This document shows positions 26,946 through 42,300 of a DNA stretch of 64,000 bases, piece after piece. The translations under genes were made by a program, and so were the position numbers. How positions within the stretch are numbered: the first letter of the stretch is position 1; each line of letters opens with the position of its first letter. The notes below the pieces were generated by a model. It did not search any database, had not been told where the DNA came from, and saw only the letters and a program-made list of their open reading frames with translations. The DNA is from Branchiostoma floridae (lineage: Eukaryota; Chordata; Leptocardii; Amphioxiformes; Branchiostomatidae): contig NC_049981.1 in the NCBI RefSeq assembly GCF_000003815.2, positions 3,300,666 to 3,364,665 of the forward strand, given 5' to 3'.

Positions 26946-28804
26946 CCAAGCAGAGGTTGAGTCGCGTAGATATAGTAGTAGTCGGAAAAATTACACCGGA
27001 GCTCCTCTCTCTCAATACGTAAGGAAGAGTTATTTTTCTGATTTGACGGAATATATGTTGTTATTTTATTTGAATAGATAATTGCTATAATTGCTATATA
27101 GTGTATCTCTGAGGGAGCTCATTATCATAATTTCAAATGAAAACTACTAATTCAACCTTACTGTCAAATGATAGGTGTTTAATCTTTTCGTCCAATATAA
27201 TTGTTATCAAGATTACAATGAGATGTTGAATTTATGCAAATGAGGTAATAATTTGCATATCAATTTCAAAATTACAAAAAGCTGTTACACTTTCGATATT
27301 CATACAGTATGTTCCTTCAGTATAGCAGAATGTAGCAAGACAGTTGATTATGCAAATTTTGACGATCATCTCCATAACTTATGCAGGTAATAGAAATAAA
27401 CGGACGGCAAGCTGTATTACGTGCACTGTTTTCTGTTTGGCCAAGCGTCCATCGTACAATGTTCCTCGTGTGTACGTGTGTGTCAAGTACTTAGAACTTG
27501 CTGAAGGAGGGGTTATTCAGGTGGGGCTAGTCCATTTCTTATTTCTGGGGGGTTCATTCAGGTGGGGACAGTCCATTTCTTCCTGCAGAAGGATGGAGCG
27601 TTCAGGTTGGGACAGACCATTTCTAACTGCCTCATCCCCTTGTCCCACCCACACTTTGAGCTCTAACTACAAGGGCTGTATATATGTTCACACCTGCTTT
27701 TTAACATTACCTAGCTACAATTTCACCTGGCACAAATCACACTTAAAGGTGACCCTGTGTGCATGTGTGACTACACATATTTATCTCTTAATTTAATTAA
27801 AAGACAGATCTATCGCAGTGTTACGTTGAATGAGTTTCAATTTTGTAATCAAAATCTATTTTCTTTGTCGCCTAATGTGCCTTATAATGTTTTGAACATT
27901 TTCCGATTGTTTGGGAATGTTGGTTCACTAGATTAGGGGGTAGTGTGTACAACCAAAACAGTGGCACATTTGTTTCATTTGTGTGTTGAGCTTTTGTCTT
28001 TTTCATGAGATTGTTGTCATTACCTTTATTACATACTATAAGAGCAATGATGTGAGTAATTTTGTGTCATCTGTTACAGATTACTTCAATTAGGGTCCCT
28101 TATCTAGCTTTGTGTCAGAATTTTTTTTTTATATTTATCAATCTTTTAGGCCTAAGGGTAAAACCTACAGTTAAAAAAAGACTGATTTCAAAGACGTATT
28201 CAGCTTAACGTGCTAAGTGAGCTATAGTGAGCTGATGACATAGAATTTTCTTCAGGTGTCCTGTTAAATCATTATTCCTACTAGTGGTCACTCGGTAGGG
28301 TCAACGGTCAATACTAAATGACATTTGAAATGTCCGTTTGCAGGTCGTTTGATAAGCAATTGTAGGTTTGTTTCAAATCGCATGGTGCAATGGTACCATA
28401 GGGGTTAACAAAGTTGGTGACTTGCTATCAACAAACATTGTTAGGAGCGCCACGGATGTTATAGACTTACTGTATCCACGTTCTCACCACAATCTTATTC
28501 AGGTCCGTTAGGAGACATCTTCGGATCGCTTCGAGTCAGCGACGGACGTCTGGAAAGCTGTCTAATGGAAGAAATGAGGTAAGATCTGTTCACCTAGACC
28601 ACAGTTAATAAAATCATGGATAGACTTAATTGATAGAGGGCAGAGAAAAATTGAAAACATTTTAATTTTGGACACCTACATTTATGTAACAAATTCCTAT
28701 TTTTCTTTCTGAGCAGATTAAGATAAATGGCTGTTCCTTTTTACTGTTTTTATCGAATGTTTCTAAGGAACATGTCTCCTACCTGCTCCATATCTTATAT
28801 CGGT
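26946..28804 (+). repeat. Outer flank S, copy 3 (forward, truncated)
   Basis: Forward match to 10051-11940. The match stops at about 28804 (after CTTATATCGGTTT), 25 bp before a gap. It supplies the ~150 bp hidden by the gap of copy 1. No host gene seen. Confidence 0.85.
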
Positions 28805-28929
28805 TTATAGACACAGTCGGTCCAGAGCGNNNNNNNNNNNNNNNNNNNNNNNNNNNNNNNNNNNNNNNNNNNNNNNNNNNNNNNNNNNNNNNNNNNNNNN
28901 NNNNNNNNNNNNNNNNNNNNNNNNNNNNN

Positions 28930-29991
28930 CAGCAATCAGCGCCCGAGTACAAATAGAAATGGCCAGCAAAATTGTATTATGAGCCCCCCCCCCCCCAAAA
29001 AGGCCTCAAAGAGCCTCAAAAAAAGGCCTCAAAGGCTAACTAAACGATTAGACTGAACAGAAAAGTACCTAAAACGTGACACAACACTTTTAAGCATCCG
29101 ATACATACACAGAGGAGAGATGTCCCTGTCAGTGATCTAGAGAAGAGCTAAGGGAGCTTCTAGAAACAAGTATTGTCTTGAGAAAGTCGAAAAATAAATG
29201 TTAAAGAAAATGACGACATTTGTGATAAATCTGGCCAACAAAGTAGCCTGAATTTTAGCCCCTCCCATGGGAATACCAAGGTGGCTGTTTGGACAGTTCT
29301 GTCCTTTGAAGTGCTGAACAGTACGCGTGTTATCGTTTCACGTTTTTACTCCATGTGATTGGAATGGTTATGAAACGAAATTAATCCAGAAGAACAACAA
29401 CTACCCACACAGATTTGGAGGGGACCCGGGTCTTTACACGTGTATTAACCTCAAAATGGCCAGAAAAAATTGACCAGGCCCGAGAGCATCAGAAAAGATC
29501 AACCAAACGTGGAAGGACTATCTTTACCACCATTGTTAACAGTAATGACAAACATCACACCCTGAACAGGTCCAGAAAACCAGCAACTAGAAGAATCACA
29601 GCTTTCATGGTGACTCCAAGCCTTCATATGCCCTTTAACAGGAGAGGGAAAAACAATAAGGCTAGGCTACATGAACTGCTATATCAACTACACTGAAAAC
29701 TAGACTGAACAAAACATGCATGAGGCAACACTTCTAAGTAAGCGGTACATACCGAGGATGGATGTATTTGTCGGTGACCTTGATAGGAGGATGGGTCTAG
29801 AAACGCACGTCGGGAAGCAAACGATGGAGAAAATGAAGCTTTCTGTGTCCTTCTGTCTACCACGTGATAAATCTGACCAACCATGTAGTCTGAATGCTAG
29901 CCCCTCCCGTGGGAACGCCAGCTAGGATGTTTGTATAAGTTTGTCCTTGTGTACAATGAATACTCTCCAAGCAGAGGTTAGGCTCCGGCTA
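28930..29991. repeat. Two diverged direct repeats, otherwise unassigned
   Basis: The stretch 29046-29310 is recognisably repeated at 29703-29944: both contain GATAAATCTG.CCAAC, TAGCCCCTCCC.TGGGAA and TGTTTG.A..GTT.TGTCC. The intervening part has an open frame at 29415-29696 that I do not recognise. A piece of the ACTCTCCAAGCAGAGGTT element begins at about 29966 and runs into the gap. The missing exons of discoidin domain 9 are not in this interval. Confidence 0.5.
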
Positions 29992-30121
29992 NNNNNNNNN
30001 NNNNNNNNNNNNNNNNNNNNNNNNNNNNNNNNNNNNNNNNNNNNNNNNNNNNNNNNNNNNNNNNNNNNNNNNNNNNNNNNNNNNNNNNNNNATCGATTGT
30101 TTAGTTTATAAGTCTGACTAC

Positions 30122-30312
30122 CTGCAAACACTGTCCGATATAGTTGTGATGTGCTGTCCAGGCGGCTCTTCCGTTTAACCGCCCCTTGTAGGGCTCGAGA
30201 CCAGCACTACGACCAACAGTATTGATCAAGGACGATGAAGCAGTGATGCTGTCATCAGGTATGGCACCAGATTCCATTCCAAGTGGTTGAGGACAGACTG
30301 GGGCTACTACAG
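30122..30312 (-). CDS. Discoidin domain 9 of the array (exon 1 only)
   Basis: One exon of 63 codons plus two bases, with a correct acceptor and a GTAGTC donor. Near its end the usual GQWLQ is GQCLQ, replacing a tryptophan that is conserved in all the other exon 1 copies. Exons 2 and 3 are not found between the gap at 29992-30091 and 28930, so they are either in collapsed sequence at the gap or lost. Confidence 0.8.
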
Positions 30313-33300
30313 CTGAGGGATTAAGTGGATGCATCCATTGGCAAATAGAGTGCTCTTTCCGAATGACAAAGGTTAATTACACTTTTGACAGTACTTAATC
30401 TAATTTTTCATCAGTAAAGTGACTTAAAGGAGTTCTAAAGACCAGAAAAAAGTGCTATGTTCCGACAGATTTTCCAGTCACACGACTACTTCTCCTTCTT
30501 CGTCTGTCGGCATCGACGATGACCACTATCATTACGCTGTCCCGTCAGTCCGAATGACAATAATTTTATGTACACTTTTTGACAGCACTTAATCTAAGTC
30601 CGTATCAGTCAAGTGACTTAAATGAGTCCTAAAATCCAGAAGAGAGTTCTACTTTCCGACATATATTCCCACGGCTGCTTATATTGTGCGATAGAACTTT
30701 TCATTTTCTATAGCTACTCTCGGTTTCGTTAAACAAATAGATTAATTTTGCAATACAAAGATTATTGGGAAAGAAGTTGTTTAACGAGGTTTCCAAAAAT
30801 GCTACGCACTAGATCTGTTTGAACCATATGTGATGAAATCTTTCTCCTTAAAACTTTCTTTTCCAATTTTCCATTATGGAAAATAAAGATTTTAAAAATT
30901 CATCTAATGCTATTAAAAATATACATCAGAGTTGAAACTTTTTATTGAAAAGAATAATTCTGCAAATCCACCTAAAGGTGTTATAACTACTCATCCAGAT
31001 TGAAACTTACTGGTGTTACAGCCAACAATCTCCACCCTCATAGCAATGCGAGTATGCCAGGACTGAACCACGAAGCGCACATAACGGGCATCAACTGGGG
31101 TGTTCAGTAGGTTCGTTACAGGGAGACTCATGTAACTGTTGCCTGGAAAGACCTAAAAGTACGTTCAATTTGGATGGGTGAATTTCTGTTTTCCTGTATA
31201 ATATATTCTATTCAGCTCTAAATCTACTTCACTAGCGATGCCTAGTTTAGTCTCCGTACATTCTGTCGACCGTCTGTTTGTCTAAAATTCAAGTCACAAC
31301 CTGCTCAAACAACCATCAATGTATTTTGCTTTATCTAGACGTAAGAGTGCGCATTTCGCATATTTTGATTTTGACATACCATATCTGGGCCATCGCTGTC
31401 GGCATATGTCCAAGTAATCCGATCTGTACTGTACTGGAGTTTGTACGACGTCACCCATTGGTGCTCATGATTAAGTCGACCCTGGATGATGGTGCCCATG
31501 ACGAGCTTCATTTCTCCTAAATCCACCTGAGAGGCAAGTTGTGTAATAGTATGCAAAACAAGACGCAAGAAGATACTCTCAGTATACTGAAATTAAGCCA
31601 TATTGACCGACACTACTTTTAATGCATAAAATTCCAAGTCAAAATATTATAACCACGAAAAGATTTTCTGGTCAACAAATCGGACCAAAAGATGGTGTTG
31701 CGATGATGACTAGTAAGGTCTAAGCAGGGTTCCTGATTAAGGTGTAACTGAGGAGTTTCCCAAACTATTGTGTAGGTAACAATTTTCAAGATTGTGTTGT
31801 AAGAAATCTAAATCCCTTTAATTAAAAAACCTAATGAACGTATTAACAGAAAATTGTAGCATCGTCAACAGGGATGCAATATACAGAACACAATATCGAC
31901 TGTTTAGTTTTTGAGTATGGCTACCTGTAACCACTGTCCGATATAGTTGTGATGTGATGTCCAGGCGGCCCCTCCGTTTAACCGCCCCTTGAAGGGATCG
32001 AGACCAGCACTTTGACCACGAGTATTAAGCAAGAACGAGGGTGCAGTGATGCTACCATCAGGTATGGTTCTAGATTCCATTCCAAGTGGTTGGGGGCAGG
32101 TTGGGACGTGGACTACAGCTGAGGGATCAAGTAGATGTAACATTTGGTAAATATCCTATTTACAATAGTTTTTAGTACACTTGTTTATAGCTATTAATCG
32201 ACTTATGATTCAGTCAAATGACTTAAACGCCCTTACAGCACCAACTTCCCAGCGAGTTACGACTGGTTACATTGTACGGGAGACTTGGATTTTAGTTTCC
32301 ATAGCACTGCATTGGCCTCTGAGCTTTGTTAAAGAATCCGATGAATTCTCAATCTACAATGAATTGGGGGAAAATGAAATGCATTTGCCTGATGTTTCAA
32401 TGCTTGCAACTACACTTGTATATGTCTCTTAATCGAGTCGTTAGACTAGTTTATCAAGCATTACATACCAGCTTTCCAGTCACTTAGCTATATTGTACAG
32501 TCTGATAATGTTTCAGAAAATGCTACACACTGGATCCTTTCTCATCCTTATCGAATAAAGTTGTAATCCTTAAATGTTTTTAATTCCACTTTGATTATAG
32601 AAAAGAATAATTGTAAAATACATCTTAAGATAGAAATATTTCTCCGGACTGAAACTTACTAGTGTTACAGCCCACAATCTCCACCCTCACAGCGATGCGG
32701 TTATGCCAGGACATAACCACGAAACGCACATAACGGGTGTCAATTGGGCTGTCTAGTAGGTTCGTAACAGGGAGACTCCCATCGACGTTCCCTGGAAAGA
32801 CCTAAAGGTAAACGCAAAGTTAGGATTAGGTTATTTTGTGTCGTATATTTGATTCAGCCATAGATATCCATCACTCTAATGAACAACAGTCTCCAAACAT
32901 TTCGTCCTAGACCAACAACATCAAATCAAAACCAAGGGTTTAAACCCGTTTTGAAATACAGAATATATGCTCTTTATGATGTCGTTGTATTTTATTAAGG
33001 CCACGTTGATTTGATTATTTGGACGACATCCGCGCTCGCACCAATTTTCGGCCATTTCCAAAAAAAAAAAGTTTTCGACCACACAATGAATTGTGCAAAG
33101 CAGCTGTAAAATGAGCACAAATATTCCGTAGATTGAAAAAAAAGTATCAGAAAACAGGTAACTAATGCCATAGAATGCCAAAATGAATCTAAAGTCAAAG
33201 AATATGATGTGAAAGGACAGAAAGAAAAAAAATCTATTGTTGTTTGGGGGAGGTAGCAGTACAGAAAATTCAGGTCCAGAGGATCATTTCCAGGTCCGGA

Positions 33301-36300
33301 CATGAACCTGGACCTGATTGTCTGTGGAAACTTGCAATACTCAAAACAATGGTAATTGGTCAATTTTGCTACAAAGGAATCTGTTTGGTGGATTATTGGA
33401 CTCCCACTGCATTTTAAAATCCCATCTCCATGTAATAAAGGCTAACTGTCTCTGTACCTTTGACTGTAAAAACTTGGTGCAATTGACTATAAACTCTACT
33501 TGACTTCGCTCCTGTTGTCTTTTTGCCCCCCCCCCCCCCCTTAGGCCCCAAATGGCTGACGACATAGTGTGTCCATTTTGTAATTGGCGAAACCTGTTAC
33601 TCTGTTTTGTTTTTTTCAGGTCTGTGTTTTTTCGGATTGGTCCAAGAAGAAAAAAATGTTTTGCACCCGTATGATGTACTGGTCCCTACACCTAACTGTT
33701 GGTATACCATACTATGAGTGTTTAGTCCTATGTTCAACCTTCCTGGCCATTTCATACTGAAGGCAACTTTTTTTTTGGCCAAACTTTTTTTTTTATTCGC
33801 TCGCTCGCATCAGTTTTGGAGTTCCCGGAGGATTTCATCCATATAATCAAATCAACATGGCCTAACTCTAGAAAAAAAAGAAAATTTCTTAGCCTGGTAT
33901 ACAGCCGTAATATAGCTCCCGGGTCTCTTCTCTCCTCTTCGCAATGCTACATATTTCTAAGTTTGGGATACCTTTTCTGAGTCATTATTGCTGGCATATG
34001 TTGTCCAAGAAATCCGATCTGTACTGTACTGAAGTTTGTACGACGTCACCCACTCTTGGACATGATAAAGCCGACCCTGTATGATAGTGCCCATGACGCG
34101 CTGCATTTTCCCTAAATCCACCTGGAAGACAAAGGCTGTATCTCTATACGGAATAAGAAATAAGATGGAGAAAGAACAGTTCTAACTATATCTTGAGGAC
34201 ATACATTGCATGATAAGATTAGCGCCACATTGGCGGATACTGATTTCGTTCTTAGACATTCTCAATGCAAAAAGAAATGTGTGGAATCTCAAGTCAAAAT
34301 CTTATAATTATAAAACCTGGAAAATATTTTCTTGGTCGTCATTTTGGACCGAAATGTTGCGGTAAGGAGTAATACAGTTATCGAACTTTGGGCAGGCAAT
34401 TTTCTTCAAGGCTGCGTTGCAAGAAATATAAATTCTCGCGATTCATCCACCTTTTGAAGGCATTTTACGAAAATAGTCACTTTTATAATAAGGATCTAAA
34501 CGTAAATACCAGCAGGGTTAAGTTTATGAGGATGTCTGCCTACCTGTAGCCACTCCCCGATAACGTTATGGCTGGGTGACCAGGCTAATGGGTGGTATGC
34601 ACCACCGGCGTTTAATCGCCCTCGGTAAGGCTCGAGACCAGCAGTACGACCATTATTAAGGAAGACCGAGGATGCAGTGATGCTGTCATCAGGTATGGCT
34701 CCAGATTCCATCCCAAGTAGGTGTGGACAGGCAGGGACCAAGGCAGCTAAGAATTCAAGTAGATGAAACCACCATTACAAGTGTGTTGAGACAGGCTTTG
34801 AGAGGTTTCCAACTTAAAGTCCTGATAACTATACTTGTTTATAACTCCAATTATTTTCTGTATTAGTCAAGCATCGTAACCGTCCTTACATACCACATTT
34901 CCAGTAAAACGGTTTGCGGGAAGACTTGGTTTTCCTTCTAAAGCTGTGCATCCAACTCAGGACATCCTTACACGACTCGATAAATTCTCAAAATGCAATG
35001 ATTCTTGAGGAAAAAATGCATTTGCCTAATGATGGTTCAGAAAATGCTACCTGCTTGATCTGTTCCAATCCTTTTGTGACAAAAGGTCTGTCCTTGAAGG
35101 TTACAATGAATTTAAAAAAATTCAAGAGCCCACCTGAAGCTTTTACAAAAAAATATCCATGTTGACACTTACTAGTGATAAATAATGCATACATTTTATG
35201 GCTCTTGGTAACAAACGTTGGCACATACGTAATGGCTTATGCATTTGCACACCGAATCCGTATGTGCGTTTTGACACACTTTTGAGAAATTTGGCGAGAA
35301 ATTCGGTGGGCGTCACTCCACTGTAAGGGAAAGTCCCTTAAAAGGCTCAACATCGGGGACATATCGGGTATGGAACCTTGGACCTCTTGGTTCTGAGCCC
35401 ATTAAGCTACAGAAACGACACTTACTAGTGTTGCAGCCCACAATCTCCACCCTCATGGCAATGCGATCATTCCAGGACAGGACCACAAAGCGCACATAAC
35501 GGGCATCAACTGGGTTGTTCAGTATGTTCGTGACAGGGAGGCTCATGTCGACATTGCCTGGAAAGACCTGAAGGTAAAGGCATAATTAAGATTAGGGTAT
35601 TTTAACTCTTTTGTGTCGTACATTTTACTCTGCACATTACGCTCAAGATCAACAATACATCAAAAGCATTGGATAGAATGGGCTTTGTCATATAAATCTA
35701 ATGCTTATTAGGTATCTGTATCTGTATGGTCAGTGTAACCGGCCTTTGGGGTAACGCACCAGCCTTTGTAAATGTATCTATGTAGCCTGTATAACCACCC
35801 TTAGGCGTAACACGGGTATCCTCTGCAATTCTAATGCTATTTAATGAGGATACTTGATGGCAACGAGTTCCGCTCTGCTTTAAAAAATTGAACATATCAA
35901 TTCTAGGTGGATAACTCTGGTACCTGAAGGCATTGTCTATTTCTTGATCTTTTCTGAGCTTACATTGGTAGTACTTATAGTAGGAGCAGTATTTGGTACA
36001 TCCACCATCGTATTTGTCACCTTGTAGATAATGCATATTCTAATAATTTTTGTTCTGTCATCACGTGACTTTTACTGTGCATCTGTTTTCTTTTTTGTGA
36101 CAATATGTGACTTTGTTGTATTTTTTATATTGTTTTAGTCTTATTGTACATTGTATATTGTTTTGGTCTGGGAATTTAAAACAAGTAAAATATTTTGATA
36201 TTTGAAATACCATTTTTGAGCCATTACTACTGGCACATGTTGTCCAAGTAATCCGGTCTGCACTGTATTGGAGTTTGTATGACGTCACCCAATGGCGGTC

Positions 36301-39300
36301 CTGATGATCAAGTCGACCCTGAATGATGGTGCCCATGACGCGCTTCATTTCCCCTAAATCCACCTGAAATGCAATTTCTGTTATAGAATGCAAAATAAGA
36401 GGCAAGAAGACCAGATCTAACTATATCTCTTCATGACACACTCTGTATTCTGAAATTTGGTGATAAGGCCACAGCAAGTAGATTTTATGGATGGCATCCT
36501 GTGCAGAATTCAAATATATACTGAGATAGGGTGAAAAAACAAGATTGGTAAAAAAGACAAGATGGCTAAATTTTGAAAATATGCAACATAACCGTTGTAG
36601 CAAAAATCACAACCAATAAGGCAGTCATTTCTTTATTCATGCACTGTTGTTAGTGGGAAAAAGGGACACTAGTGTGGTAGACTGGTGTTCTGGATCACTA
36701 AGATTCGCAAACCTGTCCATCGTATTGTATTATAGCAATTGTTGTATTATTATAACATATGATTGTGTTAGTTACTTATGTTTATTATTTATTGATTTCA
36801 TTGATCATACATCTTGTGTAAGCATAGAGGAGGAGGGCACAGCATAAACTGTTAAGGTTTTCGTCTCCTCCTGCACGTGTTTTATGTTTTATTCTTTTCT
36901 GTATTTATTATCATTTTGTTGTGCAAATAAATAAACAGACAAACAATTCAATAGAAATTCAATAAAGAACGCGCTTGCTGCGTTAATGAAGATGTCTGCC
37001 TACCTGCAACCATTGACCGACGAGGTTGTACTTTGCTGTCCAGGCGCGTGTAGGCGCGACGTTTAACCGGCCGTAGCGAGGCTCGAGACCGTAACTAGAG
37101 GAACTTTCACGATGGAACGAAGATGCAGTGATGCTGCCATCAGGTATGGCACCAGATTCCATTCCAAGAAGATACGGACAGACGGGCGCGACTGCAGCTG
37201 AGAGTTCAAGTACAAAGAGATATTAGCAAAGAGAGAGAGCTGTTTCCCCTAGGCCCTCTACAATACCTGCAACTACACTTGTATATTGCTCTTCATCTGA
37301 TTCCGTATTATTCAAGCGACGTAACCGACTCTAGACACCAGCTTTAGAGTTACACGGCTGGTTATATTGAACGGAACGACTAGTTAATCTTCTATAGCTG
37401 AGCATCAAAATCTGATGCACTGTCTGATAACGATTCAGAAACTGTTACGTATAGATCTGTTTTCGTCCGTATGATTGTTTACGAATGTTCCATTCTACAT
37501 CAATTATGCAAAAGAATCAATTAAAGAGTGCACCTTAAGATATCGTGAATATTCATCAGTTTTAACACTTACTAGTGTTACAGCCAACAATCTCCACCCT
37601 CATGGAAATGTGATTATTCCAGGACTGGACGACGAAACGCACATGACGGGCATCAACTGGGTTGTCCAGTAGGTTCGTGACAGGGATGCTCATGTCCACG
37701 TTAGCTGGAAAAACCTAAAAAGGTAATCGCATACGTTCGATGAGAGCATCTTTCTACACATTTGTTTTTATTCAGCTCAAGATCTTCATCACAATCATCA
37801 CGTTCGTCCGTCTGTATCTCTACAACTGAAATCGAAAACAATGCTTTACTATACAAAATATGCGGACAAAGTTAATGATTTGTGTGACTTTTCTTAATCT
37901 AGAAATATTAAAAAAAATATCACCATTTCTGAACCATTGCTACTGGCATATGTCGTCCAAGTAATCCGATCTGCACTGTACTGGAGTTTGTATGACGTCA
38001 CCCACTCGGCATCCCAAGAAAGTCGACCCTGAATGATGGTTCCCATGACTTGCTTCAGTTCCCCTAAGTCCACCTGAAAATCAAAAGATGCTTTACGGTA
38101 TGGAATGCAAAATGAAAGAGCAAGTCTCTGTCTAAATGCACACTATTTATTATGAAATTATGCCACATTATTGGATGCTAAATTTGTACTTATAGATTCT
38201 CATTGCAAAGTGCGAATTCTCACGTCAAAAGCATTAATGATTTTCCTGGCCACAGCTTGAATCACAGGGTGGCATTACATTAAGTAGTACAGTCCAACCA
38301 ATCGTCGGTGATTATATCAAGGTTAGAGGCTACTACAGATGGGGTAAAAATGGAAGTCCAGCACCTCCTGTCTACAGACGGTCTCAGAAGTTATGGAGAC
38401 TTCAGCTCATCTTGTCTTTGTCGTACGAAACCGCAATCACTTAATAATATTTTGTTTGTTTGTTTGTTTGTTTGTTTGTTTTGCATACCCGGTAAACCGC
38501 CTCGAGGTGTGGCTATCCTCAAACACGGGACCTCATTTGACTCCCTATCCGAGTGACGTCCCAAATCTAGGTACTTATTTTCACCCGAGTGGAGTGAGGA
38601 AATTCGTGTAAAGTGCATATCAAAAAGGCACAAGATCGGTGGCACATCTATGGATTCGAATCCAGAACCTCTGGGTAATGAATCCCACCCCTGCCGATTG
38701 CGCCACATTAACCCGTTGATGAAGGCATTACCAGAAAACAGTCATTTTGCAAGGATTTCAGCGTTTAGATATTCTAGATGTATGTATATCTGGAGGAACT
38801 TGAGCAATTCAAGTAAAAAAAAAACTGCCAACCTTGAAAATATTCAATAGCCAATCAAAGCCGAACTCTGACGTGTATCCTTGTCTATCATTTTTGTAGT
38901 TTGTTCCCTTTTTGCTAATAATTGCACGCTTTTGTTTAATCAAGTGTAATAATTCAGTTGTATAAATTGTAATATATTAGTGACAGTGTATATATTTTAT
39001 TAATTAAGTGGATTACTTTTGTTTACGCCAGAATCTGGATAAGCGTTGTTTTTGTTTCTTTCCCTATGTTGATAAATTCTTTAATCATCTTATTTTTTTT
39101 ATTTCATTGTCTTACTCATTTATCATTATGATTTATCATACATTGTTGAGTTTGAAGGAGGGGCTATTATACGCCTGGTAATTATAAGGTTCCTTCTCGG
39201 ATAACCCACCTGCACATTTTTTTTCTTTCTTGATAATTCTCATTCTTTTGAGGTCTCTGTATAATGATAATTCATTTGTGCGAATGAACATTACCTGTAA

Positions 39301-42300
39301 CCACTGTCCGATGAGGTTGTACCCTGCTTTCCAGGCGCGTCCTCCGTTTAACCGCGCATAGGCAGGCTCCAGACCAACACTACGACCACCACGAGTATAG
39401 GTTGAGGATGCTATAATGCCAGGTATGGCTCCAGATTCCATCCCAAGTGATTGGGGACAGACTGGTTGAACCGCAGCTGAGGGATAAAGTAGATGTATGC
39501 TTTGGCTAGTAGAATGCTCTTTGTCAGTTACAATAGTATAATTGTTATAACTCTTAGTATAATTCTGTATTCGCCAGGCAAGGCGGCTTGACCTCTCCTG
39601 AACACAAATTTTACAACCACACGGCTGGTCTTACTGTACGTTTATACCTAATTTTACTTTCTATAACTGCACATTTAACTCTGGGCTTCGATAAAAAACG
39701 CAATGAAATATTACAATATAATGATTCTTGGGAAAACGAAATGCATGTTCATAGTGATGTTTCAGAAATGCTGTGTACTAGATCTATCTTTATTCGCTTG
39801 TGGTGAAATGTTTATTCTTCAATATATCAATTTCATTTTATTAAGAAAAAATGAGACACATGAAGCTATCAGAAATTATTATTTTAACATAGGCGGAAAC
39901 TTACTGGTGTTACAGCCCACAATCTCCACCCTCATTGCGATACCATTATGCCAGGACTGGACCACGAAACGCACATATCTGGCATCAACTGGTTTGTCCA
40001 GTAGATTCGTGACAGGGAGGATCATGTCGATGTTGCCCGGAAAGACCTGAAAAGTATACGCAAGATATTGATGAGAGTATTTCTACTCACCATTGGCATT
40101 AGCGGTGACGCTACACCAAACATCAAAATCGAAGACACGACAACCAAGGTGAGAGACATTTTTATTTACTGAAGAAGCACGATCACAAGATATGGACATA
40201 GTCACAATGAAATTGTCATCAGAATCAGAAAAGACAGCTCAACCTTTGAGAAGAAAAACAAAACAAAAAGCGTTGAAGACTTGAGTGCTAAGCACAGATA
40301 AAAGCCAGTTACAGATAAATTGAATCAGTTTTACTATACAAACTATCAAGCGGGACTCTCTGCTTTATATTTCTGTAGTGGTGTTTTTTTAATTGTATAA
40401 TCTAGAAATGAAAAATGAAAATATATCATCATTTTGGAGATACCATTTCTGAACCATTGCTGCTGGCATATGTCGTCCAAGTAATCCGATCTGCACTGTA
40501 CTGGAGCTTGTATGATGTCACCCACTCGGCGTCACCAGAAAGCCAACCCTGAATGATGGTTCCCATTACTTGCTTCATCGTCCCTAAATCCACCTGAAAA
40601 GCAACGATGCTTTACGTTAACGAATGCAAAATGAAACACCAGGGGAACAGGTCTTACTATCTCTTCAAGACACACTCTGATGGCTAAAAGTAGGCTATAT
40701 AAACGGATACTATCTTTGTACCAGTCATCTTCTCAATGGAGCAAATGAACGAATTTCTAAGTAAGAATATCATCAGCATGAAAACCACTCTCCTGGTGTA
40801 CAATTCTAATCGAAAGGTTGGAGTAGGGAGCAATTCATACTGTTCATTCCAACTTTGATCCCTGACGAAGGTAACTGAGCACCATGACGCGCTTCGTGTC
40901 CCCTAAACTTTATAATTATCAACCAAGCTGATCAATAATTGTGTTCTAACTTCTACGACACCTCAATCACCGTGATTCATCTACTCGATGAACGCATTTA
41001 CAGAAAGATTTGTGAAGTGTTACTCTATCTTGTCATGAAAGACCATAATGTTTACTCTGCTCGTAAGTAAGTGGCAGCCTAGAGCTGATTTATCTGTCCA
41101 CAGACATTTGCCAGGATGATCAGGCTGACCCAGGTTGGCAAGACTGTTGTCTAGTGCTGTATCTTTGGGTAAGTACAAATAATCTGGGATTGGTCAGTTA
41201 CCCCCATGACATACTATAGTAGTTCTATCCCCAGAAGAGAACACGATGGTCCAAAAGGGCATGAAAAATCCCCACTTGTGGGACATGAATATTGATGATA
41301 ATTACATGCCAGTCACTGTTGTCTCCATTGGAAACTGTCCGTGATTAGTTGAAAATTTAAAAGGCGGGCCGTAGTAATGTTTATGTTACGATATCTCCCC
41401 TGGCCCAAGATAAGTGAAGATTGGTCAGAAGAGGTCACATGCGTATATAGCACCCACATTTTCCAGTCTGATAACACCACAGCTTTGCTTGATATCACCA
41501 CACTTGGTCTCTCATTTGCATGGAATATTCTCACACTTTTTTCATCGTCCCACATTATGTAGATATATTTACAGAACATAAACAGAGCTTTTCTTTGGCT
41601 GAGCGAAGTAGGTATGGGCTAAGTTCATGAAGATGTATGTCTACCTGTAACCACTGTCCGATAAGGTTGTAAAATGCTTTCCATGCGCGTCTTCCGTTTA
41701 ACCGCGCCTGGTAAGGTTCGACATACACAGTGCGACGACCGCGGTAGTACGAGGATGCAGTGATGCTGCCTCCAGGTATGGCACCAGATTCCATCCCAAG
41801 TGTTTGGGGACAGACTGGTTGAACTGCAGCTGAGAGAGAAAGTAGATATAAGCTTTAGCAAATAGAGTGCTCTCCTCCAATTATAATCATTTTAAGTACA
41901 CTTGTCAATAGCTCTTAGTATAGTTCTGTATTAGCCAGGCAACTAAACCGCTATTAAACACCAATTTCCCAATCACACGGCGGGTTATTGCACGTTTTTA
42001 CCTTATTCTACTTTCTATAGCTGTAACTCTGTATAACTCTGTGCTTCGGTGAACAACCTGTGTGATGAAATCTTCCAATACCAAGATTCTTGGGAAAAGA
42101 CATGCATTTTTCTAATCATGTTCTATGAAATGCTGTGTACTATCTTTTCAAAAGTGAGAAAATGTTCATCATAGAATGTTTCCGGTCCACTTTGAATATG
42201 AACACGAATGACTGAAAAGTCCGTCTACAGCTGTTAGAAAAAAAAAACTCTCATTTTAGTTGAAACGTACTGGTGTTACAGCCCACAATCTCTCCCCTCA